The position numbers and the translations under genes were made by a program. Shown here in pieces: positions 56,515-63,527 of a stretch of 64,000 nt of DNA (within the stretch, counting starts at the first letter, position 1; each line of letters starts with the position of its first letter). Source of the DNA: Mycolicibacterium thermoresistibile (GTDB lineage: Bacteria > Actinomycetota > Actinomycetes > Mycobacteriales > Mycobacteriaceae); NCBI RefSeq assembly GCF_900187065.1, contig NZ_LT906483.1, positions 2,852,001-2,916,000 of the forward strand, written 5' to 3'. A model generated the notes under the pieces. That model made no database searches. It was not told the DNA's origin and saw only the letters and a program-made list of their open reading frames with translations.

Positions 56515-57881
56515 GCTCCGACGAAGACCGGGTGCGGGCGGTGGCCGATGCGGTGCTCTACGAGGGGTATCTGCTCTACCCGTATCGGGCCGACTCGCGG
56601 AAGAACCAGACCCGCTGGCAGTTCGGGGTGCTGGGACCGCCCGGGGCACAGGCCGCCGGGATCGGCGAGAATGATTCGCTGGCAACGCAATTCCTGGTGT
56701 ACAGCGGCCCGGCGACGACGCTGACGCTGACGGTGCGGTTCCTGCAGCTGCAGCACCGGTCGGCCGAGCGGGCCACCGCAACCGGCTACACCCCGGTCCG
56801 GGCGCTCACCGCCGGCGATCGGTCCTGGCTCAGCTGGGACGAAGCGGTGGAACACGAGCTGCGGTTCGGGCCGCTGCCGCTCACCGCGGCGCCGCTGCGG
56901 CACCGGATCTCGGTGCCCGACGGCGCCGATGTCGAATCCGTGACCGGCGGCCGGCTGGTCCGCAGCCGCCGGGCCCTGCATGGCGAGCTGACGGTCACCG
57001 CCGAACCCGGCACCGCACCGGGCAGGGAGCTGCGTGTGGTCGAGGTGACGGTACGCAACACCGGCACACCGACCACCGACCGGGACGACGCCATCGCGCG
57101 GTCGTTGATCGGCGCCCACGTCATCGCCCGGACCGGCGACGGTGAGTTCGTCTCCCTGCTCGATCCGCCCGCGCACGCCGCGGCCGCCGCGGCGTCGTGC
57201 CGTCAGCACCGCTGCTTCCCGGTGCTGGCCGGACCGCCCGGAACCCGGGACCTGCTGCTGGTGTCGCCGATCATCCTCTACGACCACCCGGAGATCGCCG
57301 AACAGAGCCGCACCTCGCTGTACGACTCCACCGAGATCGACGAGATCCTCACCCTGCGCGTGATGACGCTGACCGACGAGGAGAAGGCGGTGGCCCGCGC
57401 CACCGACCCGTTGGCGGCACAGCTCATCGACCGCTGCGACTCCATGTCGCCGGAAGACCTGCTGCGACTGCACGGGGTGCTGCGCGACCCGCACGCCGGT
57501 GCACCGCCGCCGACCCTGATCCCCGAGGTACCCGACGGCATAGACTGGTGGGATCCGTCCGCCGACACCGCGGTCGATCCGGGGTTGGATGCGGTGCTGG
57601 TCGACGGTGTCGCGGTGCGGCGCGGCAGCCGGGTGCGCCTGCGCCCGTCGCGGCGCGCCGACGCCCAGGATCTGTTCTTCGCCGGCCGCACCGCGCAGGT
57701 CACCTCGGTGCACCAGGACGTCGACGGCGCCACGCACATCGGTGTGGTGCTCGACGACGACCCGGCGGCCGAACTGCACGACTGGTACGGGCGGTACCTG
57801 TACTTCGCGCCCGATGAGGTCGAACCGCTCACCGACACCCGCGAGGACACCCGCGAGGAAAGGAGTCCGACATGGAAGTAG
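56511..57881 (+). CDS. Hydrogenase-operon protein of unknown function
   Basis: A 456-residue soluble protein that I do not recognise as any named enzyme. It starts DAVLYEGYLLYPYRADSRKN and has a beta-rich middle (TLTLTVRFLQLQHRS), a possible short motif SCRQHRCFPVLAG with two Cys and a His, and an acidic C-terminus with a small SH3/KOW-like end (RRGSRVRLRPSRRADAQDLF). It is coupled to the upstream gene by ATGA and overlaps the following 39-codon gene. The strict operon position implies a hydrogenase-linked task, perhaps assembly of a large complex. Confidence 0.8.
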   Translation: MSSDEDRVRAVADAVLYEGYLLYPYRADSRKNQTRWQFGVLGPPGAQAAGIGENDSLATQFLVYSGPATTLTLTVRFLQLQHRSAERATATGYTPVRALTAGDRSWLSWDEAVEHELRFGPLPLTAAPLRHRISVPDGADVESVTGGRLVRSRRALHGELTVTAEPGTAPGRELRVVEVTVRNTGTPTTDRDDAIARSLIGAHVIARTGDGEFVSLLDPPAHAAAAAASCRQHRCFPVLAGPPGTRDLLLVSPIILYDHPEIAEQSRTSLYDSTEIDEILTLRVMTLTDEEKAVARATDPLAAQLIDRCDSMSPEDLLRLHGVLRDPHAGAPPPTLIPEVPDGIDWWDPSADTAVDPGLDAVLVDGVAVRRGSRVRLRPSRRADAQDLFFAGRTAQVTSVHQDVDGATHIGVVLDDDPAAELHDWYGRYLYFAPDEVEPLTDTREDTREERSPTWK

Positions 57882-57991
57882 TGGGCTGGATCGCCGTGAT
57901 CTTCTTGGCGGCCGTGCTGTTGTTCGCCGTGCTGCTGGGCATCCGATCCATTCCGGACGCCCGCCGCTACCTGAAGATCCGACGGATGTGA
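57872..57991 (+). CDS. 39-residue single-span membrane protein
   Basis: Small protein beginning MEVVGWIAVIFLAAVLLFAV and ending RRYLKIRRM. One membrane segment (about residues 5-23) is followed by a conserved-looking IPDARRYLKIRR cytoplasmic tail. ATG 57872 has GAAAGGAG at a suitable distance. It overlaps the end of the upstream gene by 10 bp and its TGA overlaps the next GTG by 4 nt. It resembles the small DUF6893 proteins of actinobacteria. A membrane anchor or assembly helper for the soluble hydrogenase is a reasonable guess. Confidence 0.8.
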   Translation: MEVVGWIAVIFLAAVLLFAVLLGIRSIPDARRYLKIRRM

Positions 57992-58509
57992 CCGGCTTGA
58001 CCGACAACAGGCCGGCCATCCTGGTGGCCGGCATCGGCAACATCTTCCTCGGTGACGACGGGTTCGGTTCCGAAGTGCTGCGCCGGCTGCCGCGGAACCT
58101 GGCACCGCACCGGAGAAGCGCGCGGGTCCGCGCCACCGACTATGGCATCGGCGGAATGCACCTGGCATACGACCTGCTCGACGAGTGGGACGCACTGGTG
58201 CTCGTCGACGCCCTGCCCGTGCAGGGCCACCCGGGCCGGCTGCACGTCTTCGAGGCCGACACCGAGGGCCACACCGGCGCCGCCGGTCTGGACGCACACG
58301 CCATGGACCCGACCGCGGTGTTCGCCGGCCTCACCGCCCTCGGCGGCGTGGCGCCCCACACCGTGGTGGTCGGCTGCGAGGTGGCCTCAGTCGACGAGGC
58401 GATCGGTCTGTCCGCCCCGGTCGCCGCGGCGGTGCCGGATGCGGTGCGCGCGGTCCGGGAGGTGGTCAGCCGACTGCTCGACCGCACCGCGCTACCCGGG
58501 ACGGGCTGA
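57988..58509 (+). CDS. Hydrogenase maturation endopeptidase (HyaD/HycI family)
   Basis: Nickel-checking protease that removes the C-terminal peptide of the large subunit after metal insertion. 173 residues. The conserved GIGNIFLGDDGFGSEV carries the first metal ligand, YDLLDEWDALVLVDAL the second Asp, and LDAHAMDPTAVFAGL the His region. The substrate should be HhyL, which ends in DPCLPCGVHM plus a cleavable tail. GTG 57988 is translationally coupled to the membrane protein gene. Confidence 0.92.
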   Translation: MTGLTDNRPAILVAGIGNIFLGDDGFGSEVLRRLPRNLAPHRRSARVRATDYGIGGMHLAYDLLDEWDALVLVDALPVQGHPGRLHVFEADTEGHTGAAGLDAHAMDPTAVFAGLTALGGVAPHTVVVGCEVASVDEAIGLSAPVAAAVPDAVRAVREVVSRLLDRTALPGTG

Positions 58510-58512
58510 CCG

Positions 58513-58773
58513 GTGTGCCTCGGGATCCCCGGACGGGTGGTGCGGATGCTGGAGGGTTACGGCGGTCAGCTCGCCCTCGTCGACGTGGCCGGTGAGCACC
58601 GCAAGGTCAACGTCGGCATGCTCGCCGACCAGGCCGTCGGGCCCGGCGACTGGGTGATCATCCACATGGGATTCGCCCTGGAGCGCACCGACGAACAGGG
58701 CGCCGCGGCGGCGCTGGCCGGCCTGAGGCTGTTGGGCAACAACTCGAATCCCGCCGCCGGTGCCGACCCGTGA
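58513..58773 (+). CDS. hypC: Hydrogenase maturation chaperone HypC (first copy)
   Basis: An 86-residue HypC/HupF chaperone starting with MCLGIPGRVV (initiator from GTG 58513); Cys2 is the residue that links to iron or the large subunit. It continues LALVDVAGEHRKVNVGML and GDWVIIHMGFALERTDE, as in canonical HypC. It carries the Fe(CN)2CO unit from HypD to the apo-large subunit. It lies 3 bp after the protease gene. A second HypC is encoded at 61833, suggesting specialised copies. Confidence 0.92.
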   Translation: MCLGIPGRVVRMLEGYGGQLALVDVAGEHRKVNVGMLADQAVGPGDWVIIHMGFALERTDEQGAAAALAGLRLLGNNSNPAAGADP

Positions 58774-58819
58774 CGGGTCGGCACCGGCGGCCGGAAGAAC
58801 ACCCGGAAGGGGAACACCG

Positions 58820-59170
58820 ATGAACACACCCGACGACCAACGGTCCGAGGAACCACAGGAGCAACGCGGCGCACCGGGCTCCCGCGACACCGGAGCGGAC
58901 GAGCCCTCGGGCGGGCCCGCCGACCGGCCATCGGGTACCTACCGGGGTGACGAGTCCGTGCCCACCCACGGTGCACCGGGCGGGACCGAGAACACCGGGA
59001 CCGAGAACACAGGCCCCGCGAAGACCGGCGCGAAACCGACCGACGCCGAACCGGCGGTTCCGCCCTACGAGGGCCGTCAGACCACCGCGAAACCAGCCGG
59101 GGAACACACCGAGGGCGGGGGCGCGAAGACCGGGGGCGCGGTCAAACCGACACCGGATTCCGGTCCCTAG
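58820..59170 (+). CDS. Low-complexity acidic/Gly-rich protein
   Basis: A 116-residue hydrophilic protein without Cys, Trp, Phe or Ile, made mostly of Gly, Glu, Thr, Pro, Lys and Ala (for example TENTGTENTGPAKTGAKPTD). It should be intrinsically disordered. ATG 58820 has GGAAGGGGAA. The position inside the hyp cluster on the same strand supports expression, but the sequence gives no function, and a non-coding reading is not excluded. Confidence 0.55.
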   Translation: MNTPDDQRSEEPQEQRGAPGSRDTGADEPSGGPADRPSGTYRGDESVPTHGAPGGTENTGTENTGPAKTGAKPTDAEPAVPPYEGRQTTAKPAGEHTEGGGAKTGGAVKPTPDSGP

Positions 59171-59287
59171 CCGCCATTCGAATCAGATGCCGAAAACCTG
59201 TCATCTCCGGACGTTTCGGAGCAGACTGAGAACCATCGAACGGGCCCGCCGGGCATCCGTCCGGCGGCCCGGGAACAAGGAGTTCCG

Positions 59288-60034
59288 GTGACCGCCCTCG
59301 CGAACCCGAACGGATCGGTGGTGAACGCCGATCTGTCGGCGGATCTGGCCGCGGCGGCGCTCGACATGGCCCGCCGATTCCACGACGGCGCGACGCTGTG
59401 GGTGGTCTCGCCGCAGTGGGAGCCGCACGCCCACCACGTCGCGGTCGAGTTCGTCCATCCGGTGATCATGGGAAAGCGGGCGCTGCCGTCGGTGGCCCTG
59501 GTGGACCCCGATCCGGTGGCGCAGGCCCGGGTCGCCGCCCAACCGGGCGACCTCCTGCTGGCGGTGGCCTCCGCCGACGACCCGGCGGTGCGCGACGTCA
59601 TGCGGCGCTGCCCCGCATGGGGGGTGCGCAGCGTGTGGATCGGCTCGGGTCCACGACCACCGGCCGGCGCGGCCGACCACGTGCTGTGGATCGACTCCGA
59701 TGACCCGATGGTGCCCGCCACCGGCCGGTTCGTGCTGCTGTACCACCTGCTGTGGGAACTGACCCACGTCTGCTTCGAACACCCCGGCCTGCTGCGGCCC
59801 GACCTCGGCACCGAGACCGGTGAGGTCTGTGTCACCTGCGGTGACGAAGGCACGCTCGGCGAGGTGGTGTGCGCACCGGCGGCGCCGGCCGCGCCGGCGT
59901 TGGTCCGCACCGCCGGTGGCGAGCGGTGGGTCGACGTCAGCCTGCTCGGCGCCGACGTCGCCGTCGAAGACCTGGTGCTGGTGCACGCCGGCGCGGCGAT
60001 CACCCGCCTGGAGCGACCGGGAGGCGCCCGATGA
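59288..60034 (+). CDS. SIS-like / HypC-like fusion protein
   Basis: A 248-residue protein. Residues about 20-160 resemble a phosphosugar-isomerase (SIS) fold (LAAAALDMARRFHDGATLWV, ATGRFVLLYHLLWELTHVCF). Residues about 180-243 resemble HypC without its normal start: CVTCGDEGTLGEVV (C181, C184), TAGGERWVDVSLLG and VEDLVLVHAGAAITRL. The cysteine pair takes the place of the single N-terminal Cys of HypC. GTG 59288 follows AACAAGGAG, and it overlaps the next gene by ATGA. Similar proteins occur in actinobacterial hydrogenase clusters; the mechanism is unknown. Confidence 0.8.
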   Translation: MTALANPNGSVVNADLSADLAAAALDMARRFHDGATLWVVSPQWEPHAHHVAVEFVHPVIMGKRALPSVALVDPDPVAQARVAAQPGDLLLAVASADDPAVRDVMRRCPAWGVRSVWIGSGPRPPAGAADHVLWIDSDDPMVPATGRFVLLYHLLWELTHVCFEHPGLLRPDLGTETGEVCVTCGDEGTLGEVVCAPAAPAAPALVRTAGGERWVDVSLLGADVAVEDLVLVHAGAAITRLERPGGAR

Positions 60035-60732
60035 CCCCCTCACCCGACCACCCGGAAGACACCGGCGCCGACGGCACCAACTTCCTCTACCCGTTCATCG
60101 ACTCCGAAGAGCACGACGCGGCCGCCCTGCTCGACGACCTCGCCGCGTCTGCTCGGTCGAAATCCGCCGAAAGCGCTCGGCTGCAGCAGGAATCGCTCGA
60201 CCTGTATGCCGACCGGTTGGCATCGGCGGGCGCGGCGATGGCCGAGCGGTTCCGCCGCGGCGGCCGGCTGTACACCTTCGGCAACGGTGGAAGTTCCACC
60301 GACGCGGCGACATTGGCGGCCCTGTTCAGCAGGCCGGCGCGGGGACGCGCGGTCCCGGCGTGGTCGTTGGCCGCCGACGAGGCGGTGGTGACCGCGCTGG
60401 GCAACGACGTCGGATTCGAGTTGATCTTCAAACGCCAGATCATCGCCCACGCCCGCGACCGGGACATCGCGATCGCACTGTCGACGTCGGGCAACTCCGA
60501 CGATCTGATGACCGCGATCACCGAGGCGCATCGACGGGGGTTGCTGACCATCGGGTTCTCCGGCCACGACGGGGGCCGGATGGCGGTGGCCGACGACCTG
60601 GACCACTGCTTCACCGTGCACTCGCAGAGCATTCACCGCATCCAGGAGAGCCACGCGATGCTCGGCTACCGGCTGTGGTCGGTCGCCCAGGATCAGCTGG
60701 CCCGGCGCCCGAGCACCGTGGACGTCCGATGA
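60031..60732 (+). CDS. SIS-domain protein (GmhA-like) of hydrogenase cluster
   Basis: A 233-residue SIS-domain protein related to sedoheptulose-7-phosphate isomerase. The phosphate-binding loop is YTFGNGGSSTDAATLAALF (about 81-99), a second loop is LSTSGNSDDLMTAITEA, and the C-terminal helix contains IHRIQESHAMLGY. The acidic residue and His of the GmhA active site are partly present. Overlapping ATGA junctions to both the SIS-HypC fusion and hypE show a tightly coupled unit. A sugar-phosphate role in cofactor assembly is speculative. Confidence 0.85.
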   Translation: MTPSPDHPEDTGADGTNFLYPFIDSEEHDAAALLDDLAASARSKSAESARLQQESLDLYADRLASAGAAMAERFRRGGRLYTFGNGGSSTDAATLAALFSRPARGRAVPAWSLAADEAVVTALGNDVGFELIFKRQIIAHARDRDIAIALSTSGNSDDLMTAITEAHRRGLLTIGFSGHDGGRMAVADDLDHCFTVHSQSIHRIQESHAMLGYRLWSVAQDQLARRPSTVDVR

Positions 60733-61814
60733 GCACCGACGCGGCCCGCGAGGAACAGGTGCGCAACCGGATCGACAGGTTCCGGCGACGCCGCCCGCGG
60801 CTGCTCGACGAGGTGGTCACCCTCGCCCACGGCGCCGGCGGGAAATCCTCGGCGGCGCTGACCGATGCGGTGTTCCTCGACGCGTTCCGCAACGCCGAGC
60901 TCGAACAGCTCGACGATGCCGCCGTGTTGGCCACCGCATCCGGGCAGCGGCTGGCTTTCAGCACCGATTCGTATGTGGTGCAGCCGCTGCGGTTTCCCGG
61001 CGGTTCCATCGGGGAGCTGGCGGTGCACGGCACGGTCAATGATCTGGCGGTGTCGGGCGCGATACCGCAGTGGCTGGCAGCGGGATTCGTCATCGAGGAG
61101 GGATTCCCGATCGCCGACCTGCGGGCCATCGTGGCGGACATGGCCGCCGCCGCGGCCCGCGCCGGTGTGCTGATCGTCACCGGCGACACCAAGGTCGTCG
61201 GCCGGGGCGCCGCCGACGGCGTCTACATCACCACCACCGGGGTGGGCGTCATTCCCGAGGGCAGACACCTCGCCCGCGAACGGATCCGGGTGGGTGACAA
61301 GGTGGTGCTGTCCGGTTCGATCGGCGCCCACGGGATGGCGGTGATGCTGGCCCGCGGCGATCTGGCCATCGACGCCGACATCGTCTCCGACACGGCACCG
61401 GTGCACGAACTGGTCGAGGCGCTGCTGGCGGCCGCACCGTCCACCCGGTGGATGCGGGACGCCACCCGGGGCGGGGTCGCCACGGTGTGCAACGAACTGG
61501 TGTCGGGGGCGCCGTTCGCGGTGGTGCTCGCCGAGGACCGGGTGCCGGTGCAACCGCAGGTGCTCGGCGCCTGCGATCTGCTCGGCATCGATCCGCTCTA
61601 CGTCGCCAATGAAGGCGCCTTCATCGCGGTGGTGCCCGCCGACGAGGCCGCGGCCGGGGTGGCGGCGCTGCACGACCACCCGTCGGGCCGGCACGCCGCC
61701 GTGGTCGGCGAGGTGGTGGGTGAACCGACCGGGATCGTCGCGCTGCGAACGTCTTTCGGCGGTAGCCGGATCGTCGACATGCTGGTCGGCGATCCGCTGC
61801 CCCGGATCTGTTGA
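60729..61814 (+). CDS. hypE: Hydrogenase maturation protein HypE
   Basis: Makes the thiocyanate/cyanide ligand of the NiFe centre from the carbamoyl group transferred by HypF. 361 residues of the PurM/SelD/HypE family. ATP-binding motifs VTLAHGAGGKSSAAL, LAFSTDSYVVQPLRFPGG and MRDATRGGVATVCNEL are present. It ends ..PRIC; the C-terminal Cys is the carrier residue. HypF, its partner, is not in this window. Confidence 0.96.
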   Translation: MSTDAAREEQVRNRIDRFRRRRPRLLDEVVTLAHGAGGKSSAALTDAVFLDAFRNAELEQLDDAAVLATASGQRLAFSTDSYVVQPLRFPGGSIGELAVHGTVNDLAVSGAIPQWLAAGFVIEEGFPIADLRAIVADMAAAAARAGVLIVTGDTKVVGRGAADGVYITTTGVGVIPEGRHLARERIRVGDKVVLSGSIGAHGMAVMLARGDLAIDADIVSDTAPVHELVEALLAAAPSTRWMRDATRGGVATVCNELVSGAPFAVVLAEDRVPVQPQVLGACDLLGIDPLYVANEGAFIAVVPADEAAAGVAALHDHPSGRHAAVVGEVVGEPTGIVALRTSFGGSRIVDMLVGDPLPRIC

Positions 61815-61832
61815 GCTGGAGGAGGTACGCCG

Positions 61833-62105
61833 ATGTGTCTGGGGATACCCGGTCGGGTGGTCGACATCGTCGATCCCGAACAACATCTGGCCACCGTCGA
61901 CGTCAACGGGGTGCGCCGACGGATCAGCGTCCGGCTGCTGGCCGACGACAACCTGCGGATCGGTGACTGGGTGCTGGTGCATGTCGGCTTCGCGATGGCC
62001 CGGATCGACGAACACGAGGCGGCGCTCACCCTGAGCCAGGTGCAGAAGATGGGCGCGGACTACGTCAACGAGATCGAAGCCTTCACTTCGTCCGAAATCG
62101 CGTGA
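61833..62105 (+). CDS. hypC: Hydrogenase maturation chaperone HypC (second copy)
   Basis: A 90-residue HypC that starts MCLGIPGRVVDIVDPEQHLA and ends with a longer helical tail (LTLSQVQKMGADYVNEIEAF). GDWVLVHVGFAMARIDEHEA is canonical. ATG 61833 follows a strong GGAGGAGG. It is placed between hypE and hypD, the classic position for the HypCD complex partner. The other copy, near the protease gene, may act at the large subunit step. Confidence 0.94.
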   Translation: MCLGIPGRVVDIVDPEQHLATVDVNGVRRRISVRLLADDNLRIGDWVLVHVGFAMARIDEHEAALTLSQVQKMGADYVNEIEAFTSSEIA

Positions 62106-62116
62106 GAGGACATCCG

Positions 62117-63241
62117 ATGAGGTTCGTCGACGAGTTCCGGGACCCTGCCGCGGCGCGTGCTCTGGTCAGATCGATCACCGAGCTGGCCGGTGCGGACGAG
62201 TTCAAGTTCATGGAGATCTGCGGCGGCCACACCCACACCATCTACCGGCACGGCATCGAGCATCTGCTGCCCGAATCGGTGCAACTGGTGCACGGCCCCG
62301 GGTGTCCGGTGTGCGTGATCCCGATGGGCCGCATCGACGACGCGATGTGGCTCGCCGAGCAGCCCGGCATCATCTTCACCACGTTCGGGGACATGATGCG
62401 GGTGCCCGGTTCGAACGGGTCACTGCTCGACGCCAAGGCGCGCGGCGCGGATGTGCGGTTCGTGTACTCACCGCTGGACGCACTCAAGGTCGCCCTCGAC
62501 AACCCGGACCGCCGGGTGGTGTTCTTCGCGGTCGGGTTCGAGACGACCGCCCCGTCCACCGCGGTCACCCTGGTGCGGGCCCGCGAGCTGGGGGTGCGCA
62601 ACTTCAGCGTGTTCTGCAACCACGTCACGATCGTCCCGCCGATCAAGGCCATCCTGGAATCCCCCGACCTGCGCCTGTCCGGGTTCCTCGGTCCGGGTCA
62701 TGTGTCCACGGTGGTGGGGCTGCGGCCGTACCGGTTCGTGCCCGCGGTGTACGGGAAACCGTTGGTGGTGGCCGGGTTCGAGCCGTTGGACATCCTGGCG
62801 TCGGTGCACATGCTGCTGCGGCAGATCCGCGACGGCCGCTGTGAGGTGGAGAACCAGTACCGCCGGGTGGTGCGGCCGGAGGGCAACACCCAGGCGTTGA
62901 AGCTGCTGGCGACCACGTTCGAACTGCGCCCGCACTTCGAGTGGCGCGGGCTGGGCTTCATCTCGCAGAGCGCGCTGAAGATCCACCGTGACTTCGCCGA
63001 CCACGACGCCGAACTGGTCTTCGACATGCCCGGGGTGCGGGTGGCCGACCCGAAGGCCTGCCAGTGCGGCGAGGTGCTCAAAGGTGTCATCAAACCGTGG
63101 GAGTGCAAGGTGTTCGGCACCGCCTGCACACCGGAGACCCCGATCGGCACCTGCATGGTGTCCGCCGAGGGAGCGTGCGCGGCGTACTACAACTTCGGCC
63201 GGCTGCACCGGGAGACCGCCCAGCTGCTCGGCCAGGGCTGA
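62117..63241 (+). CDS. hypD: Hydrogenase maturation protein HypD
   Basis: Fe-S scaffold that assembles the Fe(CN)2CO unit with HypC. 374 residues. Conserved MEICGGHTHTIYRHGI, HGPGCPVCVIPMGRIDD and GFETTAPSTAV bear the catalytic cysteines and glycine-rich part; the [4Fe-4S] ligands are in the C-terminal CQCGEVLKGV, FGTACTPETPIGTCMVSAEG and GACAAYYNFGR. ATG 62117 has an AGAGGA site and matches HypD N-termini; an overlapping GTG at 62102 is possible. Last gene of the hydrogenase island. Confidence 0.95.
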   Translation: MRFVDEFRDPAAARALVRSITELAGADEFKFMEICGGHTHTIYRHGIEHLLPESVQLVHGPGCPVCVIPMGRIDDAMWLAEQPGIIFTTFGDMMRVPGSNGSLLDAKARGADVRFVYSPLDALKVALDNPDRRVVFFAVGFETTAPSTAVTLVRARELGVRNFSVFCNHVTIVPPIKAILESPDLRLSGFLGPGHVSTVVGLRPYRFVPAVYGKPLVVAGFEPLDILASVHMLLRQIRDGRCEVENQYRRVVRPEGNTQALKLLATTFELRPHFEWRGLGFISQSALKIHRDFADHDAELVFDMPGVRVADPKACQCGEVLKGVIKPWECKVFGTACTPETPIGTCMVSAEGACAAYYNFGRLHRETAQLLGQG

Positions 63242-63270
63242 CCGGACCCATCCCGCCGAGGGGCCCCACA

Positions 63271-63291
63271 ATCGCGCGGATCCCCCGCGAT
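63271..63291. terminator. Hairpin between convergent hypD and DUF3046 gene
   Basis: ATCGCG and CGCGAT pair around a 9-nt loop in the 81-bp gap between convergent genes. Short stem, no T-tract; tentative end of the hydrogenase island transcript. Confidence 0.35.
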
Positions 63292-63322
63292 CATGCGAGT
63301 TCGCGGCTGCTCGGCAGGGCTG

Positions 63323-63517
63323 TCACCACTGATCCTTCGGCACGTCGAAATCCGCGCACAGGGCCCGCCACACCTCGCGGGGGTCCACCCCGTCCTCGAT
63401 CGCCTGTGCGGCGGTGCGGCCACCGAGTGCGGTGAGCACATGGTCGACGAGCAGCGACGCTCCGCGGACTTCGCCGAACTGTTCGGTGACGAGTTCGTGG
63501 AATTGGGTCAGGCGCAC
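63323..63517 (-). CDS. DUF3046 family protein
   Basis: A 64-residue protein (Rv2738c-like). It starts with RLTQFHELVTEQFGEVRG and ends WRALCADFDVPKDQW, as conserved in actinobacteria; mostly helical. GTG 63517 is the only good start. In M. tuberculosis this gene lies immediately next to recA; here the hydrogenase island separates them. Function unknown. Confidence 0.87.
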   Translation of the reverse strand: MRLTQFHELVTEQFGEVRGASLLVDHVLTALGGRTAAQAIEDGVDPREVWRALCADFDVPKDQW

Positions 63518-63527
63518 AATGTCAAAG

